From Yamadazyma tenuis (taxonomy: Eukaryota; Ascomycota; Pichiomycetes; Serinales; Debaryomycetaceae): a stretch of DNA of 64,000 nucleotides. This document shows, piece by piece, positions 20,600 through 31,448 of the stretch (its first letter is position 1; each line of letters begins with the position of its first letter). The translations under genes were made by a program, and so were the position numbers. The notes beneath the pieces are model-generated. The model ran no database searches and had not been told where the DNA came from. It worked only from the letters and a program-made list of their open reading frames with translations. The stretch covers positions 1 to 64,000 of the forward strand of contig NC_089465.1 in NCBI RefSeq assembly GCF_029203305.1. Reading direction: 5' to 3'.

Positions 20600-22218
20600 A
20601 AATCAAAGGGAAACTTGATTAAACACTAAGAAAGCTGTATTGAAAGCAAAGTAGTGCAACATTAGTCAATATTTAATAAGAAATAATTATTGTGAATAGC
20701 TCCCACAAATCTGTTTTGGGTGAGATTACCCAATAGTATCTTAATTTCCCTAACAATTGCGAATTTTACACTACTTGATATAATGGCTACAGTAAACGGT
20801 ACAATTCATAAGGCCTGTATCCTCAACAAGGAACGACCTCATCCAAGGGAATCACGAAAATAGCATAACCTGTGATGGGTGATAGAGTAAATTCTATAAC
20901 CTTTGCAGATATAATAGAGATAAGATATGAAATGAACCCCAGAACACCACCAGTCATCGTATCGCCTAACCACTTTTGGCTTTAAGGTCAAGTGAGTGCC
21001 ATTGGAGAGTCAAGATGTATTACGACTTGCAAGGGGACTATCTCTAGTGACTGCTCAAAGTGGACAATAATCAAAAAGGGTGTAAACTAAGTAGACACTC
21101 TCAAGCCAGCAGCATATGTTGACACTCTCAAGCCAGCAGCATATGTTGACACTCTCAAGCCAGCAGCATATGTTGACACTCTCAAGCCAGCAGCATATAT
21201 CGACACTCTCAAGTCGGGAGTACCAGTCACCCATATCTGCCTTATTACTATGACGGTGGTGTTCTTTCAACACTTGCAAGCTCGAAGAGTTTCGCAAACA
21301 CCATTACAATGTAATCATTCGAGTTGAATTCCGTGATCGAAGAGAAGTACACCTAAAGTCAAACCATTGAAGAATATGCTCTTGTTGGGTTCTCCAATTT
21401 TTGAACTTTCACTGGAAACTGCCACCCAACGAATTCTCACGAGGGCTCCAGACCCCTATCTTCACCCACTACAACTCCTCTCGGAATCCACTAAAACTCC
21501 CCGAGGCATTTTGATAACTCCTTTAAATAGTTTATATCAGCCAACAGACTCCAACGCCCCGCTTCCCCATATTCTGTCCATTAACCCCGTCAATGGTTGG
21601 ATTTCGCTGACAAACACACAAAAAAGCAGTCGCACCAATCAGAATGCAACAATGAACCCCCACCGCAATTATGTACAACAAACTCTAATCCCCAATGACT
21701 GAATACTAGGTAAGAATGGAGAGGGGGAAACATTCAAACAGGCCTATCAAGGCACGCATGGAAGGAATCGGAACAGATAAGGGGACAATAGGAATAATGG
21801 AAATTGATTCGGGTGTGGGGGTGAGTGAGGTGAGGGGAGGGGGCCGGGATGACAGCGACTGGTGCGAGGATCAGCGGCACTAGGCTAAGTATTTCCGCAA
21901 CAAGCGCCCCGGAGAATTCCCTCGCATTTGGCAGTGAGCATCTGCGGCTCGAAATGGAGTACTTCAGCCAATAGAACCGCGTACAACTAGATTTACACGG
22001 GCCTGAAATTAGCAAAACTCCGGCGCATTCCCCCGCTTTTCTGGCTCGTATGCGGGCCTTTATAAGCATCGGGGTTCCAAGAAAAATTTCTTCCCTAAAT
22101 TTCTTCGACGATCGTCTTGACAGAGCCAAGAAGTTTGTGTTTAGACTGTGACGGAGCCAAGAAGTTTGACAGAAAACGACATTACCAGATAATACAACGC
22201 CACATAACATAACAAAAA
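20600..22218. other. Intergenic region with 27-bp tandem repeat
   Basis: About 1.6 kb without a supportable gene. It contains a VNTR at 21094-21214, GC-richer sequence at 21800-21910, an AGATAAGG site at 21776-21783, a TTTATAAG TATA-like element at 22057-22064, and two near-copies of GAGCCAAGAAGTTTG at 22124 and 22152. Confidence 0.6.
21094..21214 (+). repeat. 27-bp tandem repeat, about 4.5 copies
   Basis: Unit GACACTCTCAAGCCAGCAGC followed by ATATGTT; copies start at 21094, 21121, 21148 and 21175 (the last ending ATATATC), then a partial at 21202. Confidence 0.93.
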
Positions 22219-23970
22219 ATGACCGAAATTAACGAGGCTGCTGTTGAAAAACCAGTGGCTGCGGTCAACGCCATCGAAGAAGAAAAACCAAAGTTCCAGT
22301 GGAGAGTGGTCGATAACCACTCGCCTCCAGAAATATACAACTGGAGATTATACCTCTGTATCGCGGTGTTTGGGTTATTGGGAAGTTTGCGTGGAGTGGA
22401 CGAAGGTAACACTGCCTCAACCTCCTTGCCATCTTTCCGGGCCAAGTTTGGCTTGGACGACCCCAACAAGAGTGAGGGTGCTATTTCCAACTTGACGTCC
22501 AACATCAAGTCCATGGTCCAGTTAGGATCTATTTTGGGTGCCTTGATTTCCACCTTTTCGGTTGACAAGTTGGGACGGGTCAAATCTCTTCAGTTGGCAT
22601 GCGTGCTCATGGTGGTTGCCGCTGTTATCCAGATGACTTCCAAAAACATCGGCCAGTTATACGCTGGGAGATTCTTGGAAGGTGCTTTGTCGGTTGGGTT
22701 GACGGTTGCTATTGGCCCTCCATATATGTCTGAAGTAACACCTAAAGCCATCAGAGGTATGGCTGGATGTGTGTTTGCTGGTGCTGTGTACTTTGGAATC
22801 ATGATCAGTTATTTTGCCGTATACGGTTGTGTGACCACCATTTCTGACGATAGTAATCTCCAGTGGATCACTCCTTTGTGTGTTAAGATTATTGTGCCAG
22901 GTGTCATTTTAGTTGGGTCATTCTTTGCCATCGAGTCACCCAGATGGCTTATCAAAACCGGCAAGAACGAAGAGGCTTTGAAAGCCTTGGCCCGCTTGAG
23001 AAATTTGTCTGAAAGTCACCCTTTTATCATTGGGGAAATCACCGATATTACTGAATCTGTGCACCAGGAATTGGAAGCAAAGAAGTACAACAGTTTCTTG
23101 GGGTTGTTCACGAAATTGGTCAGAGTTAAGTCTTTGAGATACAGATTCTTCGCCTTGGGATGTATGGTGCAAATCTTGGGTCAGTGGTCGGGAGCCAACT
23201 CCATCACAATTTATGCTGCTGACTTGTTTGCATTTAGTGGAATCAAAGGTAACGACCAGTTGAAGATGACGGCTATTTTGGGGGTGGTCAAGTTTGTGGC
23301 TGCATACCTCGGGGCTTTTTTCGTTATCGATTTTATCGGAAGAAGAAAAACCATGTACTTGGGTCTTGCTTTCCAAGGGCTTTCCATTTTGTACTTTGCC
23401 TTGTTCTTGGTGATTGTACCAGAAGCAGCAAATGAAGACACTATTTTGGTTGGTAGTAAATTCAGAGCTTCCCAGGGAGCCATGGCAGCCTTGTACTTGG
23501 GTGGTGTTGGATGGGTTATTGGCTTCAATTCCTTGCAGTACTTGATTGGTTCTGAAATCTTCCCATTGAACATCAGAACCTTTGCGCAGTCGTTGATTAT
23601 GGTGTTGCACTTTGCCAACCAGTACGGTAACTCGAAGGCCGTAGCAAAGATGTTGATAGCATTGAAGCCTTACGGTACCTTCTTTTTGTTTGTTGCGGTC
23701 AACGTTATTTCTTTGGCCTGGGCTTGGTTCTTTATTCCTGAGCTCAGTGGAAGATCTTTGGAAAGTATGGAAGAAATGTTCAACTTGCCATGGTACCAGA
23801 TTGGTAGAAACGGGCCCAAGTTGTGTCCTGATCATTCTGAAATCAACAAGATGGACTATTCTAAGGGTACTTTGAGATACCTTGATGAAAAACCCTCAGA
23901 AGAATTCTATGAAGACGGGGTTAAGGTTGAGCGTCGTTTCTCGGAAGAAAAGGAGGACGATGACGAATAG
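22219..23970 (+). CDS. MFS sugar/quinate-type transporter
   Basis: A 583-residue sugar-porter (SP) family carrier, presumably a proton symporter at the plasma membrane. It shows about 12 hydrophobic segments and the SP signatures DKLGRVKS after TM2, AGRFLEGALSVG, PPYMSEVTPKAIRG, ESPRWLIKTGK before the central loop, DFIGRRK, and PELSGRSLESMEEMF after TM12. The acidic EVTPKAIRG and the GVDEGN TM1 region resemble the fungal quinate/L-arabinose-like subfamily more than Hxt hexose carriers, but substrate cannot be set from sequence. Start ATG is preceded by an A-rich leader (AACAAAAA). The cytosolic C-tail is strongly acidic (EEKEDDDE). Confidence 0.88.
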   Translation: MTEINEAAVEKPVAAVNAIEEEKPKFQWRVVDNHSPPEIYNWRLYLCIAVFGLLGSLRGVDEGNTASTSLPSFRAKFGLDDPNKSEGAISNLTSNIKSMVQLGSILGALISTFSVDKLGRVKSLQLACVLMVVAAVIQMTSKNIGQLYAGRFLEGALSVGLTVAIGPPYMSEVTPKAIRGMAGCVFAGAVYFGIMISYFAVYGCVTTISDDSNLQWITPLCVKIIVPGVILVGSFFAIESPRWLIKTGKNEEALKALARLRNLSESHPFIIGEITDITESVHQELEAKKYNSFLGLFTKLVRVKSLRYRFFALGCMVQILGQWSGANSITIYAADLFAFSGIKGNDQLKMTAILGVVKFVAAYLGAFFVIDFIGRRKTMYLGLAFQGLSILYFALFLVIVPEAANEDTILVGSKFRASQGAMAALYLGGVGWVIGFNSLQYLIGSEIFPLNIRTFAQSLIMVLHFANQYGNSKAVAKMLIALKPYGTFFLFVAVNVISLAWAWFFIPELSGRSLESMEEMFNLPWYQIGRNGPKLCPDHSEINKMDYSKGTLRYLDEKPSEEFYEDGVKVERRFSEEKEDDDE

Positions 23971-24207
23971 ACGACTTATTTATAAATCTAGTACGCCAAC
24001 ATGGATGCTAGTATTTGGGACTTGATTTAGGATAGCGACCTTTTTTACGTAATCATAATGCAAATGTGACTTTATAGGGTATCGGTCCGTAAATCTCGCC
24101 TTCCGGAACGAGCCGATCTGGATTTATTGCAAAATAGTTTTTGACAGGGACTCGCGCCTGATAAATATCTGATAAGATGTCTCAAGTATTGTCATTTTCC
24201 ATCAACC

Positions 24208-24792
24208 ATGGCTAAATTCACAGTTGGCCTTTTAGTTGGATCCCCCCGCCTCAAGAATAATTCTGGTGGCATAGCATCGTGGATCCACTACCAGCTCAAG
24301 GCCTTGCACCCCGACTACCAGGTAAAAAAGTTTACACCTACCACTCCATTGAATCTTGTTTCCACTCCAATCAACTCGGTCAGTCCCAGGAATATTAAGG
24401 ACGGCTCATATGAAGATGCTATTATCAGGACTTGGAGCAAGGAGGTTTCTTCCTGCAATGCCATCATTTTTGTGACGCCAGTGTATAACCACAGTTATAC
24501 TGGCCAATTGAAAATCATGATTGATCACTTATTCCACGAGTTTTTCGGCAAGCCGGTGATTCTTATAGTCCAGGGCCCAACTTCTGCCAGTCTCGGACTT
24601 GACCATCTTCGTGCACTCGTCAACAAATACCAGATGAATGTTGTTGACGAGTTATCTATGAAAATTCCATACGAGTATGTTTCCAGCCCCAAAAGAGTTG
24701 CATCTGAGTTTGATGGAACTTATACCAATGATCCCTTTCTCAAAGAATGGGAGCTCAAGCTCCAAGAAGCTATCGAAAAGCTTGAGCTGTAA
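24208..24792 (+). CDS. NADPH-dependent FMN reductase / quinone reductase
   Basis: A 194-residue single-domain flavodoxin-fold protein of the NADPH-dependent FMN reductase family (Lot6/chromate-reductase-like). N-terminal VGLLVGSPRLKNNSGG is the FMN phosphate loop, and AIIFVTPVYNHSYTGQLKIMIDHL is the conserved (P.YN.S..G.LK..ID) flavin/active-site segment. It probably reduces quinones or flavins in the cytosol. Two GATAA sites (24158-24162, GATAAATATCTGATAAG) lie just upstream, suggesting GATA-factor control. It sits 237 bp after the transporter, same strand. Confidence 0.88.
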   Translation: MAKFTVGLLVGSPRLKNNSGGIASWIHYQLKALHPDYQVKKFTPTTPLNLVSTPINSVSPRNIKDGSYEDAIIRTWSKEVSSCNAIIFVTPVYNHSYTGQLKIMIDHLFHEFFGKPVILIVQGPTSASLGLDHLRALVNKYQMNVVDELSMKIPYEYVSSPKRVASEFDGTYTNDPFLKEWELKLQEAIEKLEL

Positions 24793-26136
24793 TTAACACA
24801 CTTGATAGAATTTGTCACTGTTAGAGAGATGGGTTTTGGGTGTAAGTCAATGGTATCCCAATTATTCACAGACTCCGTACTGACAGTGTACAACAGCAGC
24901 ATTTTTAACAGCAGAATTTCGGCATGTATAAACCAGTAGACTAGTAATAGACTTGAGATGCCAATAAATTATTGCCAAATTTGATTTGTAGCTGTGGAAC
25001 GAACTTATATGTTCCAAAACTTTCGGAGCCGAGCAGGGTTTTGTGGTATTGGTGCAGGAGCCACATTTGCTGCAAACTCAAAATGGTTGAGCACAATGAC
25101 GCTTATGTAGCAGTATCCACAAATAAGTACCGTACAGATTCATCTTCAAATATATTTGCATCATCATATATATATATTAACCAGTAATTATAAATTGAAA
25201 CGAAAGCTTTATCCTACTGGGAAAAAGCCCATGTGTTTTATAATTTTCAAGGTCTAGACACTCTAATAGCAAAAAAAGTACGGCACTAGGATTGTACTAA
25301 GTCTCCTTTGCGCCCAAAAGTTTAAAGTTTATTTGCAACGGTGGCGTTTCAGGTCCATATAGATCATTTTGTGTCTTGTAGCTCTGAGAATTATTTTGAA
25401 GAAAAAGACGAACTAATCAACACCAGTGACCACAAGCTTTGAACCATCGAGTCCTGAACTACTCTGATTTCATTATTTTGGCGTTGCTACATGTTAGAAA
25501 CCCTTTTATACCTGGATTTTGGATCACCCTGTATCATCTGGCAGCACATGGATGCTTAAAGTTTCAACCTTGAAATTGGCTTCACACTAATTCAGGCACT
25601 TGCACGTCCACCAACAATAAATCCAGAACCATAGCTACCAAAATGGCCTTGGCAGTTCTATTATTCTGAGTTTATTGTAAAGTACTTCCGAATAGCCTGG
25701 AAAATGCGCAAATTGCTATTCGTAAAAACTGGTATGATGAACACCTATCCTTGAAATATGACCAGCTCTCATTGGAACAGTGGGTGTCAAAACCTCCTTA
25801 TTGGTGGTTTTCATGGTTCCTTGGTCAAGCTATCTAACGTTTTTATGCTCTAATTGGCTAGTATTTAATAGCAAGCTAATCGTATGATTAATCAACGTCG
25901 CAAAAAGATCACTTGTAAACGAAATCAACCCCGAATCACATTCCGATTCCTTATGAGTTACCAACTGCTCAGTTACCAGCCGTTCGTCATTGGCAAGGCG
26001 TTCTGGTTCGGGTTAGATCGCGTCTCGGAAAGCATCTAGATCGGCTTTCGCGCATCCCTCGCGTTTCGGGCTTGGACCGATAAAGAACCTATATATTCAC
26101 TAATCAGCAAGAAAATAATCCCAATTTGACACACCC
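24793..26136. other. Intergenic region; aminotransferase promoter at right
   Basis: About 1.3 kb with no supportable gene; AT-rich ATATATATATATTAA tract near 25169. The right 160 bp is the aminotransferase promoter, with CGCGTCTCGGA (26020), CGCGTTTCGGG (26060-26070), a GATAA (26079-26083) and a TATATATT element (26090-26097). Confidence 0.65.
26060..26070. promoter_or_regulatory. CGAAAC-type element in aminotransferase promoter
   Basis: CGCGTTTCGGG, reverse complement CCCGAAACGCG, 67 bp upstream of the ATG. Related elements occur at 29408-29433 and 31486-31496. It also resembles SBF/MBF boxes (CGCGAAA). Confidence 0.45.
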
Positions 26137-27492
26137 ATGACTATCGAGACCTCCAAACACCTGCTAATAGCCCACAGAATCTTGAGTAAAGACCCCAACT
26201 TCGTCAAGAATACCAAGGGCAAGTACTTGATTCTTCCTGATCGCAAGGTCTTAGATGCCTGTGGAGGTGCTGCTGTTGTATCTGTAGGACACTGCAATCC
26301 TGACGTTAACGAAGCCATCAAAAACCAGTTGGATACCGTGTCGTATGTCCACTCGTTGGAATTCACTACTGAAGCTACCGAGAAACTCGGAAGAGCATTG
26401 GTAGAAGACTATAAAGACAAGTTTGGTCGTGTGTATGTGGTTACTTCAGGTTCTGAAGCCACTAATGCTGCTTTAAAGCTCGCTATTCAGTACCACCAGG
26501 AAAGAGGGATCACCACCAAAACCGAAGTTATTTCTAGAAACCAGTCCTACCACGGAAACTGTATTGGAGGGTTGTCCTTAAGTGGATATCCTGCTAGAAA
26601 AAGGTTCTTTGAGAACATATTGAGTCCTCACATGCACAAAGTTAGCCCAGCTTACGAGTACAGATACAAGTTAGAAAGCGAATCTACAGAAAAGTATGTC
26701 GACAGATTGGCTAAAGAGTTGGAGGATAAAATTCTTGAGTTGGGACCAGAAAACGTCGCAGCTTTCTTTGCCGAAACCATAGTGGGAGCCACCACGGGAG
26801 CTGTTCCAGCACCTCCGGGATATTTCAAGGAAATAAGAAAGGTTTGTGACAAGTACGATGTGTTGTTAGTGTTGGACGAGATCATGTGTGGATCAGGAAG
26901 AACTGGAAAGTTTTTTGCCTGGGAACACGAAGGCATTGTTCCTGATGTGGTTACATGTGGAAAGTCCATGTCAAGTGGGTACTCTCCGTTATCTGCTTGT
27001 TTCTTCAGTAATAAGATTGTGGAGGCACTTGAAAACGGATCTGACCTGTTCAGTAATGGTCACACCTACCAAGCATTTCCATTAGCCTGTAGTGCTGGGG
27101 TGGCTGTTTTAAACTATATCAAGGACAACAACTTGCTTGAGAATGTCACTCTTCAGGGTGAATATTTGGGTAGAAGACTCAAGGAAATTGTAGGAGATAG
27201 TAAAATTGTTGGTGACATCAGAGGTAGAGGGTTATTCTGGGGACTTGAACTTGTAAAGAACAAGCAAACCAAAGAACCCTTTGAAAAGGCTTTGAATGTC
27301 GGATACCAACTTAAAACGTTGGCATTTGAGAATGGAATTGCTATATATCCAGGATCGGGAACCATTGACGGATATGTGGGTGACCACGTACTCCTTGCAC
27401 CTATGTATATTTCAACTTCCAACGATATCGACATTATTGTGGAGACGCTTGCTAAATCTATAGGCCAACTTGAAAATGAGTTGGGTATTTAG
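26137..27492 (+). CDS. Class III (omega-type) PLP aminotransferase
   Basis: A 451-residue fold-type I, class III aminotransferase. Signatures are TSGSEATNAALKLA (PLP phosphate region), SYHGN, LDEIMCGSGRTGKF with PLP-ring Asp247, and CGKSMSSGYSPLSA with Schiff-base Lys276. C-terminal GRGLFWGLELV and LAPMYIST are also typical. It most likely transfers amino groups from an omega-amino acid or amine to a 2-oxo acid; the sequence looks like the uncharacterised fungal/bacterial branch rather than GABA or ornithine transaminase. There is no obvious mitochondrial presequence. It is convergent with the MFS gene at 27689, and its promoter shares a CGAAAC element with the next three genes, suggesting a common regulator (inference). 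Confidence 0.9.
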   Translation: MTIETSKHLLIAHRILSKDPNFVKNTKGKYLILPDRKVLDACGGAAVVSVGHCNPDVNEAIKNQLDTVSYVHSLEFTTEATEKLGRALVEDYKDKFGRVYVVTSGSEATNAALKLAIQYHQERGITTKTEVISRNQSYHGNCIGGLSLSGYPARKRFFENILSPHMHKVSPAYEYRYKLESESTEKYVDRLAKELEDKILELGPENVAAFFAETIVGATTGAVPAPPGYFKEIRKVCDKYDVLLVLDEIMCGSGRTGKFFAWEHEGIVPDVVTCGKSMSSGYSPLSACFFSNKIVEALENGSDLFSNGHTYQAFPLACSAGVAVLNYIKDNNLLENVTLQGEYLGRRLKEIVGDSKIVGDIRGRGLFWGLELVKNKQTKEPFEKALNVGYQLKTLAFENGIAIYPGSGTIDGYVGDHVLLAPMYISTSNDIDIIVETLAKSIGQLENELGI

Positions 27493-27688
27493 CAATATAC
27501 CAAACATAGAATGAAGAGTAGCTAATGTTGTGTTATTTCCAAGCCTATTAAACCAACAGTTGTTGGAACCATCTATATCTACAAAGTTACCTCGATAAAC
27601 TCCACATCGCATAACTTGCTAAAGTATTTTAGGTTCATACCTCACAATAGTTTTATGAATTTCTAGACAGCATATAATATAAAAATAA

Positions 27689-29269
27689 TTAAACAGAACC
27701 TTCTTTCTCAGTCACAGAGAAACCAATATCACCAGATTTCTCGTTAGGCCTGGAACTCAAAATACTGGTAATTTCGAGTTCATCGGCATCCTTGACTTCC
27801 TCCAATAACTTGAGGCCTTCTTCCTGGAACTTGAAGGTTTCCACTTTTCTTTCAAACAAGGTGTCAATAATGTTAAGGGGTAATTTCTTAACTTCCGGCA
27901 AGAGGAAGTAAACGTAGGTGAAAGCCAAGATCGATACAGAACCATAAACAAAGCCAACTCTAGCTTGAAGGTTTCCGTATCCCGTATTTTGCATGTAAGG
28001 GTTAACAAACGAAATCATCATACCAATACCGAAGTTGAGGAATGTAGCCAACGAAAGAGACTTTTCTCTCAACTCTGCACTGGGCAACTCCCCAGCAGTA
28101 ATATGTGCCAATGGGGCCCATGTACAACCATACAGAATACACCAAATAAAAAGGAATGCCAAACACACCTGTTGATTTTGGTGGGTGGATGGGAGATAGT
28201 ATCCGACACCGGCGACAATGAAAAAGGAACTAAACATGATGAGAGAGGATCCCATTAAAAGAACCCTACGGCCAAACTTGTCGGCTCCATAGAAAGAGAA
28301 AGTGTTTGTCACAAGCAAAACTGCCATCATGATTGTCAAAATCATCACCGAGTTGCTGATACCGATTTGCACCAAGAACAACACCAAGTAGTTTCCCATG
28401 AATGCCAAACCTTGACCGTTCAAAAGACAAGGAATGGCTAAGACAAGAGAGGTTCTTCTGAAGTTGACACCCTTGAACAAGTCTGCCCATGAAGAACTAT
28501 GGCCATCTTTTTTACCAACTTCTTGCATCATGACCTCGAATTCAAGATGGTCACTCTTGCTGAAGATCAATTGGTAGTTCTCTTTGGCTTTGTCCACCTG
28601 TCCTTGTTGAAGTAACCAACGAGGACTTTCGGTAAGAAACACACTGGTAAACAATAAAACGGTAGGAATGAAGACCGAAGCTACCACCACCGACAAATAA
28701 GACCACTTGCTGTTAATATCTTCAGTTAAATAACATATAAGGTAAGCCCAGAACTGCCCGAAGGTGTAGAACCACTGGTAAAAAGAAGTAATGGTTCCTC
28801 TGATCACACCAGGTGAGCACTCAGACAAGTACACAGGCACAATGGCATTAGCGACACCAGTTCCCATATTGTTGATGAACTTTCCCATAATAAAAGCCCA
28901 TATATTTCCTGAAGCAACACACTGGATTATAACTCCGATGATACTGATGACAGCAGCACCAAAAATAGCCCATTTTCTTCCGAATCTCTCACCAATAGGC
29001 GTAAAGAAAACAGCACCCAACATAGTACCAGCACTTCCCAAACCAGAACCGACACTCTGGTACTCACTGTCAAGAGTCTTGACTCCAGCCGCTTCCGTGT
29101 AGTGGCCGTATTTTCCAAGGAAAAATTGGTTAACAAGAATGGTTGAAAAATATCCACCTTCGTAACCAGCGTTCATCGCTGCCAATGATGCCGAAAAGGC
29201 GATGAAAATCATCCGGGGAGTGATTTCCTTGAAGATATCAGTTTCTTTCCATTTACTTAATAAAGACAT
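27689..29269 (-). CDS. MFS sugar-porter-family transporter
   Basis: A 526-residue SP-family carrier with about 12 membrane segments. Signatures are GYEGGYFSTI in TM1, GERFGRKWAIF, VYLSECSPGVIRG, TESPRWLLQQGQ, ADKFGRR and LPEVKKLPLNIIDTLFE at the C-end. It is predicted to sit in the plasma membrane. Substrate is unknown; sequence features do not match Hxt or maltose permeases closely. The promoter (29270-29442) contains a threefold heptamer CGCGA(A/G)A array and GATAAG/GATAAC sites (29384-29396). It lies head-to-tail with the regulator gene at 29443, a common carrier/regulator layout. Confidence 0.88.
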   Translation of the reverse strand: MSLLSKWKETDIFKEITPRMIFIAFSASLAAMNAGYEGGYFSTILVNQFFLGKYGHYTEAAGVKTLDSEYQSVGSGLGSAGTMLGAVFFTPIGERFGRKWAIFGAAVISIIGVIIQCVASGNIWAFIMGKFINNMGTGVANAIVPVYLSECSPGVIRGTITSFYQWFYTFGQFWAYLICYLTEDINSKWSYLSVVVASVFIPTVLLFTSVFLTESPRWLLQQGQVDKAKENYQLIFSKSDHLEFEVMMQEVGKKDGHSSSWADLFKGVNFRRTSLVLAIPCLLNGQGLAFMGNYLVLFLVQIGISNSVMILTIMMAVLLVTNTFSFYGADKFGRRVLLMGSSLIMFSSFFIVAGVGYYLPSTHQNQQVCLAFLFIWCILYGCTWAPLAHITAGELPSAELREKSLSLATFLNFGIGMMISFVNPYMQNTGYGNLQARVGFVYGSVSILAFTYVYFLLPEVKKLPLNIIDTLFERKVETFKFQEEGLKLLEEVKDADELEITSILSSRPNEKSGDIGFSVTEKEGSV

Positions 29270-29407
29270 AGTATTTGTTTTACTTGCTTGTGCAATATCA
29301 GGATCCCAGCGTATCTATAAATATTCAGAGCATTAGATATAGCCGTTTTAGATTGTACGTCAGCGACTGAAAATCTGAGCATCGATAAGAGATAACGGTT
29401 TTTGTAT

Positions 29408-29433
29408 CGCGAGACGCGAAACGCGAAACCCGA
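29408..29433. promoter_or_regulatory. CGCGAAA heptamer array in transporter promoter
   Basis: Three heptamers CGCGAGA, CGCGAAA, CGCGAAA followed by CCCGA, about 140 bp upstream of the transporter ATG. The 11-mer GCGAAACCCGA (29423-29433) recurs exactly at 31486-31496. It could bind the neighbouring Zn2Cys6 protein, or be an SBF/MBF box. Confidence 0.5.
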
Positions 29434-29442
29434 TCAGTCAGG

Positions 29443-31448
29443 TTATTCCGTCATCTCCTTGAGAATCCTCGCGAGGAACTCTACCTGATCGTTATCATTA
29501 CCCGAAAGGAGAAAATCTTGGGACATGACGAAGAAGTCCGCCTGAGTTTCATTATCGCCCCCAAGTTCTGATGGGGTAACACCTTTTCCCGAGCCCCCAG
29601 TGTTGACAGCATTTATCAATTCTCTGCTCTCTTCAGTATCATGGCCCGTATTGGTCATTTGAATGGAGTCTTCCAACCGGCGAAGAGAGTTTCTTCCCAA
29701 CTGTAGCTCTATGGCCTTCTCTCTATTATTTGAAATTGCCTTGTACAAGTCACATACCAAGTACGCAGTGTTGACCCATGATAAGGAAATGGAGGATTTC
29801 TTGGACTTTTCCGACAAAATTTGCATCATTTGCATTCCTGTGATGGAGAAGTCGTACTCAGGATCCCCGATATATTGGGAAGCATGGGGATCCATCCAGT
29901 GGAACGAGCTTCCGTAGAATGCCGATAACGCGGCTGTATAGATGCAATAAGCATAGAAGGGAGACTTGATTCCACAAGTTTCATCTTCTTCAGCACACCT
30001 GATGATCGAGATTAAGGCTCTTGCACTATCAAACTTCAATAAGGAGTTTTTATTCCAGAACTCTGGATCTGGTGGAGCAGGTAAAATTGGAGATTCAGTT
30101 GGCCCTACAGGCTTATCGTTGGAATGGGGAAAAAACGGGACGTATTCTCTAGAGAGGCAGACAAGACACAAGTTGTAGAGAATGTTGACCATAACAAACT
30201 CATTTTCCGAGCCCCTGAGCGTATGGACATGAAATCGTTCTCTAGACCATTTCCAGCACTCGGGTAATTTGGTATAAAACTCATAAAGCTTTGCCTTAAT
30301 CAAATAAAACACCGACTTTTCGCTCCAAGGTGGATCTCTATATGTTCTTCTTCCACCCTTGACTAGAAAGTTCATGATTTTCCCCCAGAGTTCGTATAAC
30401 CTAATCAAGAAACTACCACTGTTGTTCTCATTTTCAGGAAACGTAAGCTGGTTGAAGCTTCCCAACGTCTCCAATCGACTTTCAGCAACACTGTTCACTG
30501 AGTTCATGTACAAGAACTTCTCTTCACATACAGGGAGTGACACCGAATACACGTTTAGGAAGTTGAGAGAAGAGTTTCTGTCTCTGCCTCCCGAAATCAC
30601 TCTTTCAATGATAAAACAGCTCCAGAAGATCCGTAGCACTCTTTCCGAGTTGAAAGCACTGTCGTTATCTAACCCCAGCTCCAAGTCGTCGCCTCGCTTC
30701 AATAAGCGGTCAAATGACTCCACCATACTGGACGCTATCCCGATCATCATACGACTTTTATAGTGGTTATCACGATGCCAGTCCAACATCGTCAATATCA
30801 AAAGCGATTCAACCGCTTCCAACGTAGGACTCTCGAAGATCAACGTCGGGGTCGATAGTTCTAGCACCGCACGATTGTAGTAGACGTCGAAATTGTTGAT
30901 ACCAAGCCCATCGATGTCCTCCAGCTCATCTTTGATGCAGTTGTACAACGCCAAAAGGGCGTTCAATACTACCGGTTCAGCTTTTCCCAATTGAAGCGAC
31001 GGAAGATGAAGAAAGAGAAGCTCAGGAAACCATTTCTTAATGTTAGTGAACACATTCTTTAGCACCACTGAGTCCTTAACACTAGGGATGTAGACTGAAA
31101 TGGGTGGTCTTGGTGCTACTACCGTTGTTTTTGGCAGCTCCGAACTGCTTTTTTCACCTTGAACACCCGGAATCAGTGCCACTCGCCTCTTCTTGTTCAG
31201 TTGTTCAATGGTCAGTGCTGGGTAGCCTAATACACAAGTGTTTCGCCTCTCATCGACACTGCACGCTATACAAGGCAGCTTACCGCTATGAATACATTTG
31301 CTCTTTCTCTTTCTAAAAGTATGTTAGAGACGCCGTAAAAAAGACAGACCTATGACAGTACTCACCTGCAATATTCACACGCCTATAGATGTTAGTAACC
31401 CTCACCACTACCGCTCTGGTGTCTCACACATACTATTACTCTTCTCAT
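29443..31448 (-). CDS. Zn2Cys6 transcription factor, three exons
   Basis: A single long frame (31182-29443) lacks a DNA-binding domain. I read two small introns upstream. Exon 1 is 31448-31434 (15 nt, ATGAGAAGAGTAATA). Intron 1 is 31433-31383 (51 nt, GTATGT, TACTAAC, TAG). Exon 2 is 31382-31366 (17 nt). Intron 2 is 31365-31313 (53 nt, GTGAGT, CTAAC, TTTTAG). Exon 3 is 31312-29443. The joined 633-residue protein starts MRRVIACEYCRKRKSKC and has a complete zinc cluster (Cys 7, 10, 17, 25, 28, 37), followed by a basic KKRR and a fungal-specific TF middle region. It is divergent from the carboxylesterase and next to a carrier, so it probably controls them (inference). Regulated pathway unknown. 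Confidence 0.85.

Noticed and set aside
24972..25187. 71-codon plus-strand frame
   Set aside because: Ends in an AT-repeat-encoded tail, with no recognisable domain or promoter; treated as chance.
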